Shown here piece by piece: positions 12,971 to 24,302 of a stretch of DNA of 40,025 nucleotides. Position 1 is the stretch's first letter. Every line of letters starts with the position of its first letter. The notes under the pieces are model-generated. The model saw nothing but the letters and a program-made list of their open reading frames with translations, was not told the origin of the DNA and did no database searches. This DNA comes from Purshia tridentata (lineage: Eukaryota; Streptophyta; Magnoliopsida; Rosales; Rosaceae): positions 1 to 40,025 of the forward strand of contig QANT01003979.1 in assembly GCA_003254885.1 (NCBI GenBank), in the 5' to 3' direction. A program made the translations under genes and the position numbers.

Positions 12971-13280
12971 GTTTAAAGGTATAAATTAAATCTTATAAAT
13001 ATAAACAAAAGACATACAATAAACTAATTGAGATAACAAAAACCCTTTTCGAGTCGATCGGTTTCAAAGCTTTCCTTGTTAGAGACAAATAATACAACTA
13101 AAACGGTAAAACCCTTACTTGAAGATGAAGCTTTTAGTTGATTAGTTTCCTAATCCTTCTAAAACCCGGTTCCCTCAGTTCTGTGTCACTTTGGTATCAG
13201 AATATATAGATTTTGTTGGTTCTAAGCATGCCTTAAATTTGACAGTCTCTGAATTTGTAGAGCACTTAGAAGACGACAAG

Positions 13281-14168
13281 ATGTCTCTGTTAACTTTAAA
13301 GGATTTTGAGGGCAAAGAATTTAATCCTGAGTTGTCCCCTTTTGATATTTTGGTTGAGGTTTCTACTGTTGCTTTAAAGAAATTCAAGCAAGAGAAATTT
13401 CCCAAGAAAGAAAGGTGTAATGGAAAAAAGTTCAAGAACTCTGCCATTGAATCTCTGAGAAAGAATACGCTGCAAAGAAACTGCCTGATGTTTGAGAAGA
13501 AGAAGAATGTCAAGAAGGGCAAAAAGTCGAAGGCTCTGAAGAAGATAGTACCAACTGGTAGTCCTTACTCACCCACTGAAGCCTTGCCTGAAGAATTCAA
13601 GAAAAAAATTGAGAGCTTGGGTGGGACTAAGGTGGGGTGGGTCATAGAGAAGTACTTGACTCCAACAGACCTAAGTCAGTCAGGTAACCGGATGTCAATG
13701 CCTGTAAACCAAATCCGATCGAATTTCTTGGAAGATGATGAGATAGAGATGCTTGAAAGTGGAGCAACCTTGACTGTTACATTGATAGAGCCGAGTCTTG
13801 AACCAGGACCAATATGCTTGAGGCAGTGGAACATGGACAAGGCTCAGGGCAAGAAGAGCAGTAAAATGTATGTATTGAGAACTCAATGGGGTGAGGTTGC
13901 TCGGAGAAACGGTCTCAAAAATAGTGATCTAATCCAAGTTTGGTCATTCAGGGCTAATAAGGGAAAGCTTCACTTGGCTCTTGTTTTGGTTAAGAGGGTT
14001 GAAAAACAGAATAGTGATGGTAATGGTGGTAGTGGGTGTAAGAGTAGTGTTGTTGATGGTGAAAATGGTGTGGAAGAGAGGAGAGGTAACTATGGCTTTG
14101 AAGACCATCCAAGTACAACATGCCAGAGCAGCTGTAGGAGGGTAAGAATTGAAGCTGTGGACATATAA
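13281..14168 (+). CDS. B3 domain (DUF313-type) putative DNA-binding protein; start uncertain
   Basis: The first in-frame ATG is at 13281 and the stop is TAA at 14166-14168, giving 295 residues in one exon. The N-terminal part is lysine-rich. The middle carries a B3-like domain of the plant DUF313 class: a VIEKYLTPTDLSQSGNRMS stretch, an NFLEDDEIE segment, then LRQWNMDK and LIQVWSFR near the domain end. A serine/glycine-rich low-complexity tail follows. Members are presumed nuclear and DNA-binding, mostly without known targets. The reading frame stays open upstream to 13146 with protein-like sequence but no ATG, and good acceptor-like sites end at 13178 (CCCTCAG) and 13200. An upstream exon may therefore exist, or the gene may have lost its 5' end. 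It is flanked by direct repeats R1 and R2 and follows a fragment of the ATX gene, so it could also be a recently shuffled copy. Confidence 0.65.
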   Translation: MSLLTLKDFEGKEFNPELSPFDILVEVSTVALKKFKQEKFPKKERCNGKKFKNSAIESLRKNTLQRNCLMFEKKKNVKKGKKSKALKKIVPTGSPYSPTEALPEEFKKKIESLGGTKVGWVIEKYLTPTDLSQSGNRMSMPVNQIRSNFLEDDEIEMLESGATLTVTLIEPSLEPGPICLRQWNMDKAQGKKSSKMYVLRTQWGEVARRNGLKNSDLIQVWSFRANKGKLHLALVLVKRVEKQNSDGNGGSGCKSSVVDGENGVEERRGNYGFEDHPSTTCQSSCRRVRIEAVDI

Positions 14169-14368
14169 ACAACTCTTTAATTTGACAGTGAGAACCAGGA
14201 AGAAAATTAAGCATTTTGAGGCTATTAACTTACTCTCCTTTTTTTGTTGTTGTTGTAGTTTTTGTTTCTAATTCAATGTTATTAAGCGTTCATGAAGGAT
14301 TGATCTTTAATCTAATTGATTAACTTTATGGAGATGGAGTAATTGCTTTATGATGGTTCTGGTAAACT

Positions 14369-14534
14369 CTGCAACTAGTGCTTTTAATTTGGATTAATAG
14401 ACTTTTATGTATATTTCTTTGATCAATTTGGATCCACTCCGTTATTAATTCCTTCCAGGAACATCTTGATTATCATGGATTAGTCTATTCTTATTTTCAC
14501 ATTGGATGAGTCTTATTTTATGTTTTCTCCTCAG
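14369..14534 (+). repeat. Diverged direct repeat, copy R2
   Basis: This is the partner of 11923-12104 in the same orientation. It begins about 200 bp after the B3 stop codon, so it probably includes the 3' untranslated or flanking sequence of that gene. It ends at a TTTTCTCCTCAG-like word that R1 also has (TTTTCCCTTCAG). Confidence 0.65.
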
Positions 14535-14964
14535 TTATTTTAAACCTCAATAGTAGGAAATCATAATCTGAAGGTTTTTACCTTTCACTTTCTGTGAAAT
14601 TGTGAATGCAAAAAAGTAAACAAAATAAAAATTGCATATCAGTTATGCACTTGTGTCCAAGTAATATGTAATGTAACCAACGAAACCTGTAAACTGTCCT
14701 TTTCGCTTCTAATGTCAATGACAGTGGAATGTGCTGTCATCAAAGTGGTAGTAGGTGTTATTTTATAAGTTCCATGTGGTAGGCTGAGGTTTTGCCATGT
14801 GGCATCTTTATATCTGGCCCAAACCAAACAAGTGGTTATGGCCACTCGTGCCCACATCTTATCTTTCCTTCTAACATTTTTTGATCATTCTTTCCATCTG
14901 GCATAGAGAACAGATTTCAAAATGTAAGAGTTTTAAGGCAGTAATCCATAAGAGAGAAATTAAT

Positions 14965-16130
14965 ATGGCTCATTTGCTAGCAAGCTACCCTAACATATCT
15001 GGAAAACACTGCACAGAAATTTCATATGGGTTTACTCTGTCTAGACCAGCTAGAAAGCCAAATTCCCAAGTGCATTGCTGCAGTAGTTCAACCTCATCAG
15101 CTGAGGAAGTAAGGTTTCTGGGGAGTGGAAAGTTTGCTATTGATAGTAAGGGCGAGTTCAAGTATTTGATAAGTGAGTATGGTTGGAAGGTGAGGACTTT
15201 ATTTAAGAATGGAGATGAGGTGAGAAAGGCAGCTCAAGTTCAAGCTGAAGCATTTCATGAACCTGTGCTTCTCTTCAATGATTTATTCTTCCAATTCTTC
15301 CAGGTTTGGTATCCTTTTGCTTTTCTCTTCAGTTTAACTCCCTCTTCATCAAATTCCATCATCATTGTCATAATTCATTTTGGTTAATTTGATTGGTGCA
15401 ACAACAGGCTGAAGTGCTTTCTGGGCTTGTATATAAACTTGGGAACTCACCCCAAGATAGGTAACCAATGTATTTGGAAATTGAAAATTTGAAATATATA
15501 CAACTATATTTTGAAGATACATTTAGGATCTTGAGCTTACATACATGAAAAATGGGCCTAATAATTATGTATTTATGTGGTCCTTCATTTAGTTCAGTAT
15601 TTTGATATGGTATGATCAGACATAATGTAGCAGGTATGCCTGTTTGGTTGCTGAGCCAACCACTGACACTTCCAAGTCTAAAGACCTTGTGGGTGTCGTG
15701 GATGTCACGGCGTCGAGGGACCAGACTGTACTTCAGCACCTCCCACCTGATGCAGAGGAATTTCTTTATGTGTCTGGCATAGCTGTTTTGAATAGTTTCA
15801 GGTTTATATATAATCATAGATACCCAAATGAATTTCAATGTTTTTGTTTTTTGACTATGCGTTTCTGTTCTCAAATACCAACATCTTAAATATTTCATTG
15901 ATAGGAGGAAGAAAGTAGCGACTGTTCTGCTAAAAGCGTGTGACATGCTGTCAGGTGTGTGGGGTTACAAGTATCTTGCCCTCCGGGCTTATGAAGATGA
16001 TTTGGGTGCTCGTAAATTGTACGCGAATGCAGGCTATCAAGTTGTCTCAGGTGATCCCCTATGGATGACTACTTGGATTGGAAGAAAACGCCGCGTTCTT
16101 TTGATTAAACAGCCTCTTCTAACAGCGTAA
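14965..16130 (+). CDS. GNAT-family N-acetyltransferase, probably plastid-targeted, 4 exons, 261 aa
   Basis: Exons are 14965-15303, 15408-15460, 15634-15801 and 15905-16130. All introns are GT-AG and the phases join to 261 codons plus TAA. Residues 1 to about 47 are rich in Ser and basic residues with few acidic ones, like a chloroplast transit peptide. The acetyltransferase fold spans roughly 72-255. Recognisable parts are VRKAAQVQAEAF (86-97), LVGVVDVTAS (149-158), LYVSGIAVLNSFRRKKVA (175-192; strand beta4 and the acetyl-CoA loop), YLALRAYEDDLGARKLYANA (210-229) and GDPLWMTTW (236-244). Such enzymes transfer acetyl groups from acetyl-CoA to protein or small-molecule amines. The pattern resembles the plant plastid GNAT6/GNAT7 group, whose members can act on N-termini and lysines; that assignment is from memory. 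The usual Gly in the acetyl-CoA loop Q/R-x-x-G-x-G/A is Lys here. An AATAAA near 16305 could be the polyadenylation signal. The gene converges with the ATX gene. Confidence 0.88.
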
Positions 16131-16149
16131 TTACTTGGGCCATATTGTG

Positions 16150-17080
16150 AATTTGTGATCTTGTTCATTTTATTTCTCCGTTATAGGATCTTTTTGTGAA
16201 TATGGTAAGGGTTGCACAAGTTGCCACTTTGAGCTGGAAAATGGGTGAAGGAAATATAAGCCGATAAGGTAGGAAAGGAATTATAGAGTTCTATACAAAG
16301 CTGAAATAAACCCAGTTGGTGATTGGTGTGGATTGTCTAAACAAGAAAGATTGTAAGAGTTTTAAACCCAGTTCAAGCAATACATATGGAGCCACAACAC
16401 AAAGAAAAAGCAATTAAGGTTGAAGAACAACGAAAACGCAGATGAAGAAACAACACCGGGGTAGTGGGGTTTGGAGTTGGAGAATCGCAAGACCAATACA
16501 CAGAAGTTGCGGAGCAGTGAGCGAGAAAACCAAGAAGAAAAGGGTACGATTTCCAACAAGGACAAAGAAAATGTTAAAAAAGAAAGAACATCCAACGAGG
16601 ACTCGGTCAACGAAGATGTTTATATTCATCTTCATTTTTCTAGTTAAAATATTTTATGTATGTTTTATTTGATTTTGCTGAGTAGTATTGCTTGAACTGA
16701 ACACAGGCACACATAATTTTAATTTTTCTTTTAGGAGGGCAGTTTGAATGGCAGGAACAACTTGCATTATCTGCACGATGTCACTAATGAATGAAGAAGA
16801 TTGGGGTGTTCAGAACAGACAAAATATACAGAAATGGCCAACAACGAAAAAGCTTGCAAAAATTAGAGCTTTTATTAAGCTTAGAACAAGCTTGTCCAAC
16901 AAAAATTAAATACACTGATTGATGGATTCCTTTTTCATTTTTTTCTTTTGTTTTTTCTGTTTCTTGGCAAAATTACAAATTTGGTATTTTATATCAACTG
17001 TGAGATCATCCCGCAGGTATATGGGGGAATGGGTTAGTGAGCTGTTCCTTGCGGAGAAACAATTAATGGCTGTGCAAACT
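16150..17080. other. Convergent intergenic spacer between the GNAT and ATX genes
   Basis: The spacer holds the presumed 3' untranslated regions of the two convergent genes. A purine-rich stretch at 16420-16600 gives overlapping short frames on both strands with basic or hydrophobic low-complexity translations. I see no domain in them and do not call them genes. Confidence 0.45.
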
Positions 17081-17145
17081 GAGTGAGTTGAGTGAGTGAG
17101 TGAGTGAGAGCGCGAGTATACATCAATCAATCAATCAATCAATCA
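17081..17145. repeat. Two adjacent tetranucleotide microsatellites in the ATX 3' UTR
   Basis: A GTGA/TGAG run at about 17083-17108 is followed by a (TCAA)n run at about 17123-17144. They begin within about 10 nt of the ATX stop codon, so the transcript would carry GATT repeats followed by CTCA repeats in its 3' untranslated region. Confidence 0.8.
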
Positions 17146-17152
17146 CATCCTA

Positions 17153-20100
17153 CTAATTCATGAATTTCCGACAGTTGGGAGCTTTACATAGACAAGGAAC
17201 TTTGAATTCATCAGGCTCGTTTGGATCGAATAGATAATCATACCTGCCACGGGCAAACAACAAGAGAATATTCATTAAGACTAGAGTTTCATAAGGAACT
17301 GCGTATTTGAGTTTGAGAGAGAGAGAGGGGCATACGTTAGCTCGTCCCCGGCAGATACATTAGTCTTTGCAATAAGTACAATCCGGCTTTCCTCATCACC
17401 CACACTCATGATCCTCGCATAGCAATTGGGCATACACTATATCAAATATACACAACAACACCACAGTAAGGATGACCGACAGTATTGGTAGGCTAAGAGA
17501 AAAATTCACAACAAAATACCAAAATCCCTTGCAATACAACAATTTCCTGCTTTATATCTGAAACTTCCAATTCATCTATAATTCACAACACTACCAAAAT
17601 ACAGACTAGAATTGAAGGCTGTCACTATTTCATGAAAGATTCGGGGTATTTAGCATTATACTTGATTCTAGATTGTGACGTGTCATGACATCAATGCATA
17701 GGCAACTGAATCTATTGGAGAACGGTAGAGGATCAAATCATGAAATGAAAGGGCAGCACGTGCCCTAACATTCATCAGTTTGAATGACTTACCGAATGGT
17801 TGATCAGGCGTGCTATATTTCCTTTATCAGTGGCATCCACCACAACTTCTTCACTGATCTTAAACAGCTGCAGAGTAAACATGAAAAGAGTTTTAACAGC
17901 TGAAATTCTAGCTGGACAGCAGAGCATGGGAAATTATGTGGCGCACCAGACTTGTTAAAGAAATTCAACACTACAGGTTCCTTTTTTCCTTTATAATAAC
18001 AAAAGGAATAATTGAAACCATTTGAAAAGTAACTCACATAACAGTCTTTGCCTTCTGATCTATAGCGTGCCTCCCTCAGATCTGCGACACTGCCCCTCAC
18101 CTGCTCACCACGATATTCAAGAACCTGAAACAGACACATGCTTCTTAGTCCATTGTGTTTTCAAAATGCCTTTAAAATAACTAATTTCATACTTTGAATT
18201 GAGTGATTTTCTTTCCAATGATTCATTAGACCTAGTATCATTAACACAATGAAATAACTTCTCAACATACAAAAGCTGACTTTTACAGTTACAGAAAATG
18301 ATCAATAGAATATATGTAGTTTAACATTCAGATTCCGTACCATTTCTCCTTCTTGAATGTTTCTACGTGCAAAGAGACCCCATCCATGTATCCCGGATCT
18401 ACCAAAGCAAACACGATCATTTTCGGTTCTCTGCAATCAAATACATATACCCAAAAATAATCAAATATTGAACTAAACATCCAATATTAAATGGAAAATA
18501 AGGAATATATTTGCCTGCAAATGGTAAAGCCGTTCTCTAAAAGACGAAAAAGACTGCGGCTCCTCTACTACCTATTCAAGGAAAACACAAGCATGTTATC
18601 CTGAGATTGATTTATTTGAAATCCAGCATGAAAAGGGATGGAAACAACTATATTATCACTCTAACTCTGAATCTCTGATAAGGGAAAACAATTACTCTGA
18701 ATGTGTTCAAACTTCGAATTGCTCCCATTGGATGATGGGAATGTCCCATCACTTGGTGGGCAACGGCTTCTTCTTCTGCTCTCTAGCCATCAGAAAAAAT
18801 AATAGTGAGAAAGATAAGGCTAAATACAAATCTAATGAATTTAACAAAAATATAAAGATCTCCATACTGGTCCATCACTTTATGACGTATCCAATTTTCA
18901 TCCATTTTAGCGGCAGCAGGCACACATAATAAAGTGGCATTAACTGTTTATTGTCAAATAAAAGGAGGGGAAGAATTCCATTTATACATGCAAGTGCATA
19001 GCTACAGAATTTTTCTAACAGTGACATACTAGGGGCAAATAAACAGATACGGAAAAATAGAACATAAAAGTAGAATACCTTCTTGTTATTTTTCAATCTT
19101 TTGAATACCCGGCACCTTGCAGCAGAAAATGGTTCCTCTTTAGTAGTTTCAACGGTTGGAAACTCTTTAAGCTGCATTCTATTAGATGAAATTAACCTCG
19201 AACCAGGCCTCTTCTTATTTTGTAGATGGCTTTTGGCTGAAATCACACCTGAAGGAGTCTGTATAATTAAGATAGTATCTGGATTTGGAGCCCTGCACCA
19301 AAAATGAAACTGTAGCTTGTGAAGGACAAAGCATGAATAACTTACATATGTCCAAGAATGCCATATTCACAGGCACTAGGACAAGGACATAGCCACAAGA
19401 AGAAAAAGAAGAAGAAGAAGAAAGAGGAGGGGGGGGGGGGGGGGGNGGGGGGGGGAAGCCCAGGGGATGGGGGATTTCAATTGACAAAATTCAGATTCCA
19501 CACCTGTGATAAGCACAATAAGAAACCATTTTTGTGATCTGTTTTCCGTTTTTCTCCAAACAGTGCAACTGCATATTAGGGATGCCCATATCACTAAATA
19601 GATAAGTAATCTAATTCACAAGGAGATACATGTATCCATCCACATAAAACTAAAGATGCAACAACTTTAAAAACCAGAAGCCGCTACATACGAATAAAAA
19701 TATGAACATAATCAAAGGGTACACAGAAAATAAAAAGATATTATGGCCGAGGGAAGTCCCAAATCTTTACGGAAAATTCTCCCTCAGATATAAAAGTTTT
19801 GAGCATTAATGAGAACAAAAAATAAAAGCAAAAAGAACTCACCTCCATGCGATACCCTGCCCTTGATGCACACATTGCGTGGTAATAAGTGGAACACTTG
19901 CAACATTGCGTGCATGAACCATGAATTTGCTTACAAATAACACAAATCTGAAGCACATGAGGAAAAAACAAAGGGTTCAGATTGCACCAGCTAAACATGT
20001 CAGGAAACGTGCATGAAGATAAAAAAGAAACGAATAAACCCGACTCAGAATAAATGACTCTGTATTCTGGATCATTTCTATATCCATCATGTAAACAATT

Positions 20101-23100
20101 TACCAAAAACACAAAGAAGTCTACTCTTTTGATTCAATCAAGATTGCATGTCACTCTCCATATGTTCTGGTGCAGAATATTATAAATTTTGTAATCTTTA
20201 TGGATGAAATTAATTATTTACGGGAAGGATTAGGTGTCAGTTATTTACAGTATCAATTCATGAGGTTTGAGAATAGAAGTCTTCAATCTTATCCAAAAAA
20301 AAATCAGTGTTCAAGATTTTTCAAAGTAAATTTCAATGTATCAAAAAGGGTTACAAGAATGAATTTGAATTGGAACAGCTATAAAACAATATACAGGAAC
20401 AAAAAAAAATCCACCTTCACAAAAGAATTTGATGGAATACTCAAGATCCCAAGAGCAGGCTCCATCTTTTCATCACTTGCAAAAGAGACTTCGGGCCTGA
20501 ACCAAGCACATGTAACATGAACCCACAATGTCTCAATATCAGTTGGCTTTAAAGCACCTCCTGTGGGGGAAAAACATAAAATTATCAGATCAAAAGATAA
20601 GGGATCATGTTACCAAAATGAAACTTCATGACATGACAAGTGCATGGCTCAAAAAATCCACTGTAGCCAGAAACTTGCCTTTAACAGGACAGAGGCAACA
20701 TTCTCGCTTGACTTCAGGTGTTTCACATGCTTTGCAAACCCACGAAGTGAAATCCTGAACATTTCTTGCTCCATAGCATTCTTGATGAACAGCTATTTGA
20801 CATCTGATTGAAAAACAAACATTAAACATTCAACTGATATTCATGCCTTTTATGCAGTCAATAACAGGCACCCAGGTCTGGAGTTGTCATGATTTCACAA
20901 TGAATACTCAGAATATGAACCCTATTGATACCTGTTGCAGATGATGATCTTGTTGTAGTCATAATCTTCAACCCATCTACATACAGCACATCGTTCCGTT
21001 GTCCACTTGGCATGAACAGGTTCATACTTTTCTGTCATAGAAACCAAAGGAATGCAGTTAGCTTACACCAGTTCATCTGGCCACTGAAATGTAAATTATA
21101 TGCCCAAAAAAAGAAAACAAATGTACCTTGCAAAAAGGTAAGCAACTTCTGCTTTCTTTCTTTAAGAGAAGGTCGCTTGGGAGGTTTGACAGACACAAGA
21201 GCATTTGCATGATACTCTGCTAACTGCAGCATCTGCAAGGTCAAAAGAGATTGCATTAAGAATATGTGTCTGCATACCATTAAATGGAAAAAAATCCAAG
21301 AATCTGAAAGTATAGTACAAACCCATTGTTCCAGTGGCAGTAGAGTATCTTTCACTCTAACACTAGTCCTCCAATTTCTTGATTTGGAACCTGTGTGTCG
21401 CTCCCATTCACTAAGTGCTTGCTTTTCTGTCCCACAAAACACACACTGGCACACAACCCTGAAATGTAAGGAAAAACATGTATAAAATATTTTCAGATTT
21501 CAGACCACTAAGATCATCAAGTTGACTCCCTCCATTAAGGTGAAAAAAGAAGAGAATAAATAATATGAATTCAACCACCAATGCCACTAACAATGTAATA
21601 TTTCCAACCAAAAAGGGCCAAAAAAAAAAAGTTGATCTTATGCTTACGAGTGAAGACTTGGAAAATATATGCCTTCCACACCATTGCAGAGAACAGTAAC
21701 CTTGTTAGGCAGCACCAGTTGACCATTATTTTTATTCCATCTGTGCATTAAAACTCTATGATTACGGATAAGGGGGTCAAAAAAAATACCAATTCATTCA
21801 TAAAGTGAACAAGGAGATAATAAACTATAACTCCAGTCCAAATAAAGAAAGAAAAAAACTACTACTACTATACACAATTGGATTAGTTGCAAAATTGATG
21901 ATGACAATCACAACACAGAAACATTTGTGCAAATAAAACATAAAAAGGCAGTTTGTAGACATACTTGACTTTTGGTTGCCCCTTTTCAGAATCTGATAAT
22001 TCAAAATTAAACTTTGCTTTGCAAGCAGGGCAGTAGTACTCGGTGCCGCCCAAATTCTTCAAAAACAAAATAACAATTCAGCAAAGAATAGAATATCTTC
22101 AAACTTATTAAGTAGAATGATGAAAACAACAGTGTCACAAATTCAGTATGATGTATGGACCTTAAAAAGGTTGCTTGAAATTTTGTCACATTCCGCATGT
22201 ACCCACACTTTGCAACCGTCACAGCGAACCTGCTCACAAAGAAAAGTTAAAACAATAAATTGCTAAGGAATAGCAGTTCTCTACAAATAGGAATTATTAT
22301 CACAACCCTAGAATAGCATGTTGGTTTCCTTACCCAACTTCCACTGTCGGAATGATTCCAAATCTTCTTGCATATGCCACAAAAATGTTTTGATTTTGTT
22401 AACTGCAATAAGAATGCATGTAATGTGAACAATGCACAATACCCAGGATGCCTTAAATTTTTATTTTTTTATTTTTACAAGAACATAAAACTTAAAACTA
22501 ATATAAGAACACCCAAAACAAGGTAGGTCATACAAACCCTAGCACATGTTTTACAAAGAAATTGGCCTCCAGGAGTTGAAACATTCATTTTCTTTGTCGT
22601 TTTAATAGGAAGGTTCAAGCCGCAGCCTTCGCAAGATTGTGTGTCTTTCTTCTTTGCATATGCATCCTGCTCAGAGAAACCATACAGTCAATATTATGTC
22701 CTAGCAATAACACAATATAAAAGAAAAAACGTGCTCTAAGAGAACTTGCCTGGTTCAGAAACTGACAGTCCAGATCATGATTTGAACCAGTAGCCTCTTG
22801 AACCCCTCTAAGTAGAGATTCATCATACATTGGGTTCCCAGCTGCCATGTTTATATCTGCTATCAACTTCTCTGTAAACCCGTGTTCCACCAAAAATGCC
22901 TCCTCAATTGCCATCTGGAAATCACAAGGCTCGCAGCTGTTCACTTCGGGCTGTGCCTGGAACCTATATCACGCGAAATATTAACTAACCACAAAGGGAT
23001 TACTAAATTGCTATTCAAACACTATAAAACGACAAGAACCGTTACAAACCTGTCCACATAATCCATAAAGGGAAAAATCATCCCCTGTTTAACCCAAGCA

Positions 23101-24168
23101 TAATCCTGCTCACGATCACACAAATTATTATAATAAATGGTCACAGTCTTCTAAACATTAAGATAACACATGTCCATAAATGCATATAAACTCCATATAG
23201 AAGGTAATTCATACCCTTTGATTCTCATTCCCAGAGTACCCAAAGAACATCACACAAGCTGCATCAGGTATGCAAGCCCTTAAAACTAGCTCAGGCGCTT
23301 GCGACATTGGATCGATAACAATGGCAGGCCAAAAAGGCTCCTTTTTCCCTGGCTTTGCCCACACTGTATCACCCGAATAAAAGTCTTCGGGTCCATACAA
23401 CCCATCTTTCCTCTCACCATTCTGCTTCGAAATCCTGGCCACGCCCGCTAAATCCTCTTGTTCATCCATTTCTGCAACTGGACACTTGTCATCTTCAACC
23501 AATTGCTCATGCACCAACGTAAGCGTACTCCGTGAGCTCGAATACTTCCTAATGCCAAAACTCTTAAACGGCACACACCCTTCTTCCTCCTCTCCTTCCT
23601 CTGCTTCACACAATACCGAATGCTTCTTAATGTTATATCCAATTCTCTCTTCATTACGTATCTTCTTTGCATTTTGGCTATCTAGTTTGGGGGTTTTAAA
23701 GCTAGTTTTCTCTTTCTTACAATCAACAATCTCCTCATCAAAACTATAATCACGCAAACTAGTCTTACTTTCTTTCTTCCAATTCTCAATAACCGAGTCA
23801 TTAAACCGAGAAGGGAGTACCTGAACTCGGCCCCTCGAAGTTCTCACCAGGGGCGGCCGCGGAACCGCCGCCTTCCGGTTTGTCTTTGCTTTGGCCGATT
23901 CTCTGTTCATCGATTTCGACTCCACCTCGGGGGAGCACGAGACCTCGGTGCACCACGAAGCAGAGAAGCCCTTCTCCGAGCCGAGCAAACTACGAAAGCT
24001 CACCGGGATAATACCCGCGGCGACCTCGCCAAGTAGATTGAGAGGGTAATACCCATTACTCTTCCTCTTCTTCCGAGCCGAGCTATCGTCGTCCTCACCC
24101 GCTGAGTCACCGACTTTGCACCGTTTCAGACTCGGCATTTGGGATTTCAGGTTCTTCTTGATTATCAT
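17153..24168 (-). CDS. ATX4/ATX5-like: Trithorax-like histone H3 lysine methyltransferase, ATX4/ATX5 type, 23 exons, 1086 aa
   Basis: Exons (minus): 24168-23215, 23105-23050, 22963-22750, 22666-22538, 22402-22334, 22229-22161, 22056-21965, 21740-21648, 21458-21323, 21232-21127, 21031-20932, 20803-20679, 20560-20415, 19947-19843, 19568-19504, 19292-19079, 18782-18696, 18571-18515, 18430-18341, 18124-18038, 17867-17793, 17436-17336 and 17243-17153. The phases join to 1086 codons plus TAG. The family methylates H3K4 in plant chromatin. Domains: a basic and acidic low-complexity N-terminus; PWWP from about 264 (FWPA 279-282); a Cys pair cluster (420/423, 446/449); a C4HC3 PHD finger (459-509); an extended PHD module (654 to about 820); and a SET domain (945-1062) with GWGLFA, NHSCMPN (1021-1027) and ELTYDY. 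The post-SET cysteines are 1074, 1076 and 1081, and the protein ends FMN. All SET hallmarks are intact, so it should be active. The start is the first in-frame ATG and matches the family's MIIK beginning. Introns 3, 12 and 18 use GC donors. Intron 15 holds a G-run with an undetermined base. Arabidopsis ATX3-5 are slightly shorter as I remember them. Confidence 0.96.
19378..19470. repeat. GAA-rich and poly-G insert in ATX intron 15, with one undetermined base
   Basis: An (AGA/GAA) run at about 19398-19427 leads into a G-run at 19429-19455 that contains an N at 19446. The true length of the run is probably uncertain in this assembly. The transcript strand carries the complementary poly-C. The related fragment at 12175-12430 lacks this insert. 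Confidence 0.85.
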
Positions 24169-24293
24169 TCTCACGAAAAATTCAGAAACCCGACGAATCT
24201 CCGAATCCCATAAACCGAAGAAATCTCACTTCCACACAATACCCATAAACCCCTTTTGATTCACATCAAAAACCCAATTCGCAGAATACCAAT

Positions 24294-24302
24294 AAACCCT
24301 AA
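24294..24302. promoter_or_regulatory. Telo-box-like motif in the presumed 5' leader of the ATX gene
   Basis: The plus strand reads AAACCCTAA, the plant telo-box, about 130 bp upstream of the ATX start codon. Telo-boxes occur in promoters and leaders of many housekeeping and chromatin-related plant genes. The orientation is reversed relative to the gene, and function is inferred from motif and position alone. Confidence 0.35.

Noticed and set aside
13175..13522. A minus-strand 115-codon frame over the start of the B3 gene
   Set aside because: It is hydrophobic and Ser/Phe-rich, the typical complement of a lysine-rich coding strand. The plus strand has the recognisable domain.
16414..16672. 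Overlapping frames on both strands in the GNAT-ATX spacer
   Set aside because: They come from a purine-rich stretch with Lys/Arg or Phe/Leu low-complexity translations. No start context, splice structure or domain supports a gene.
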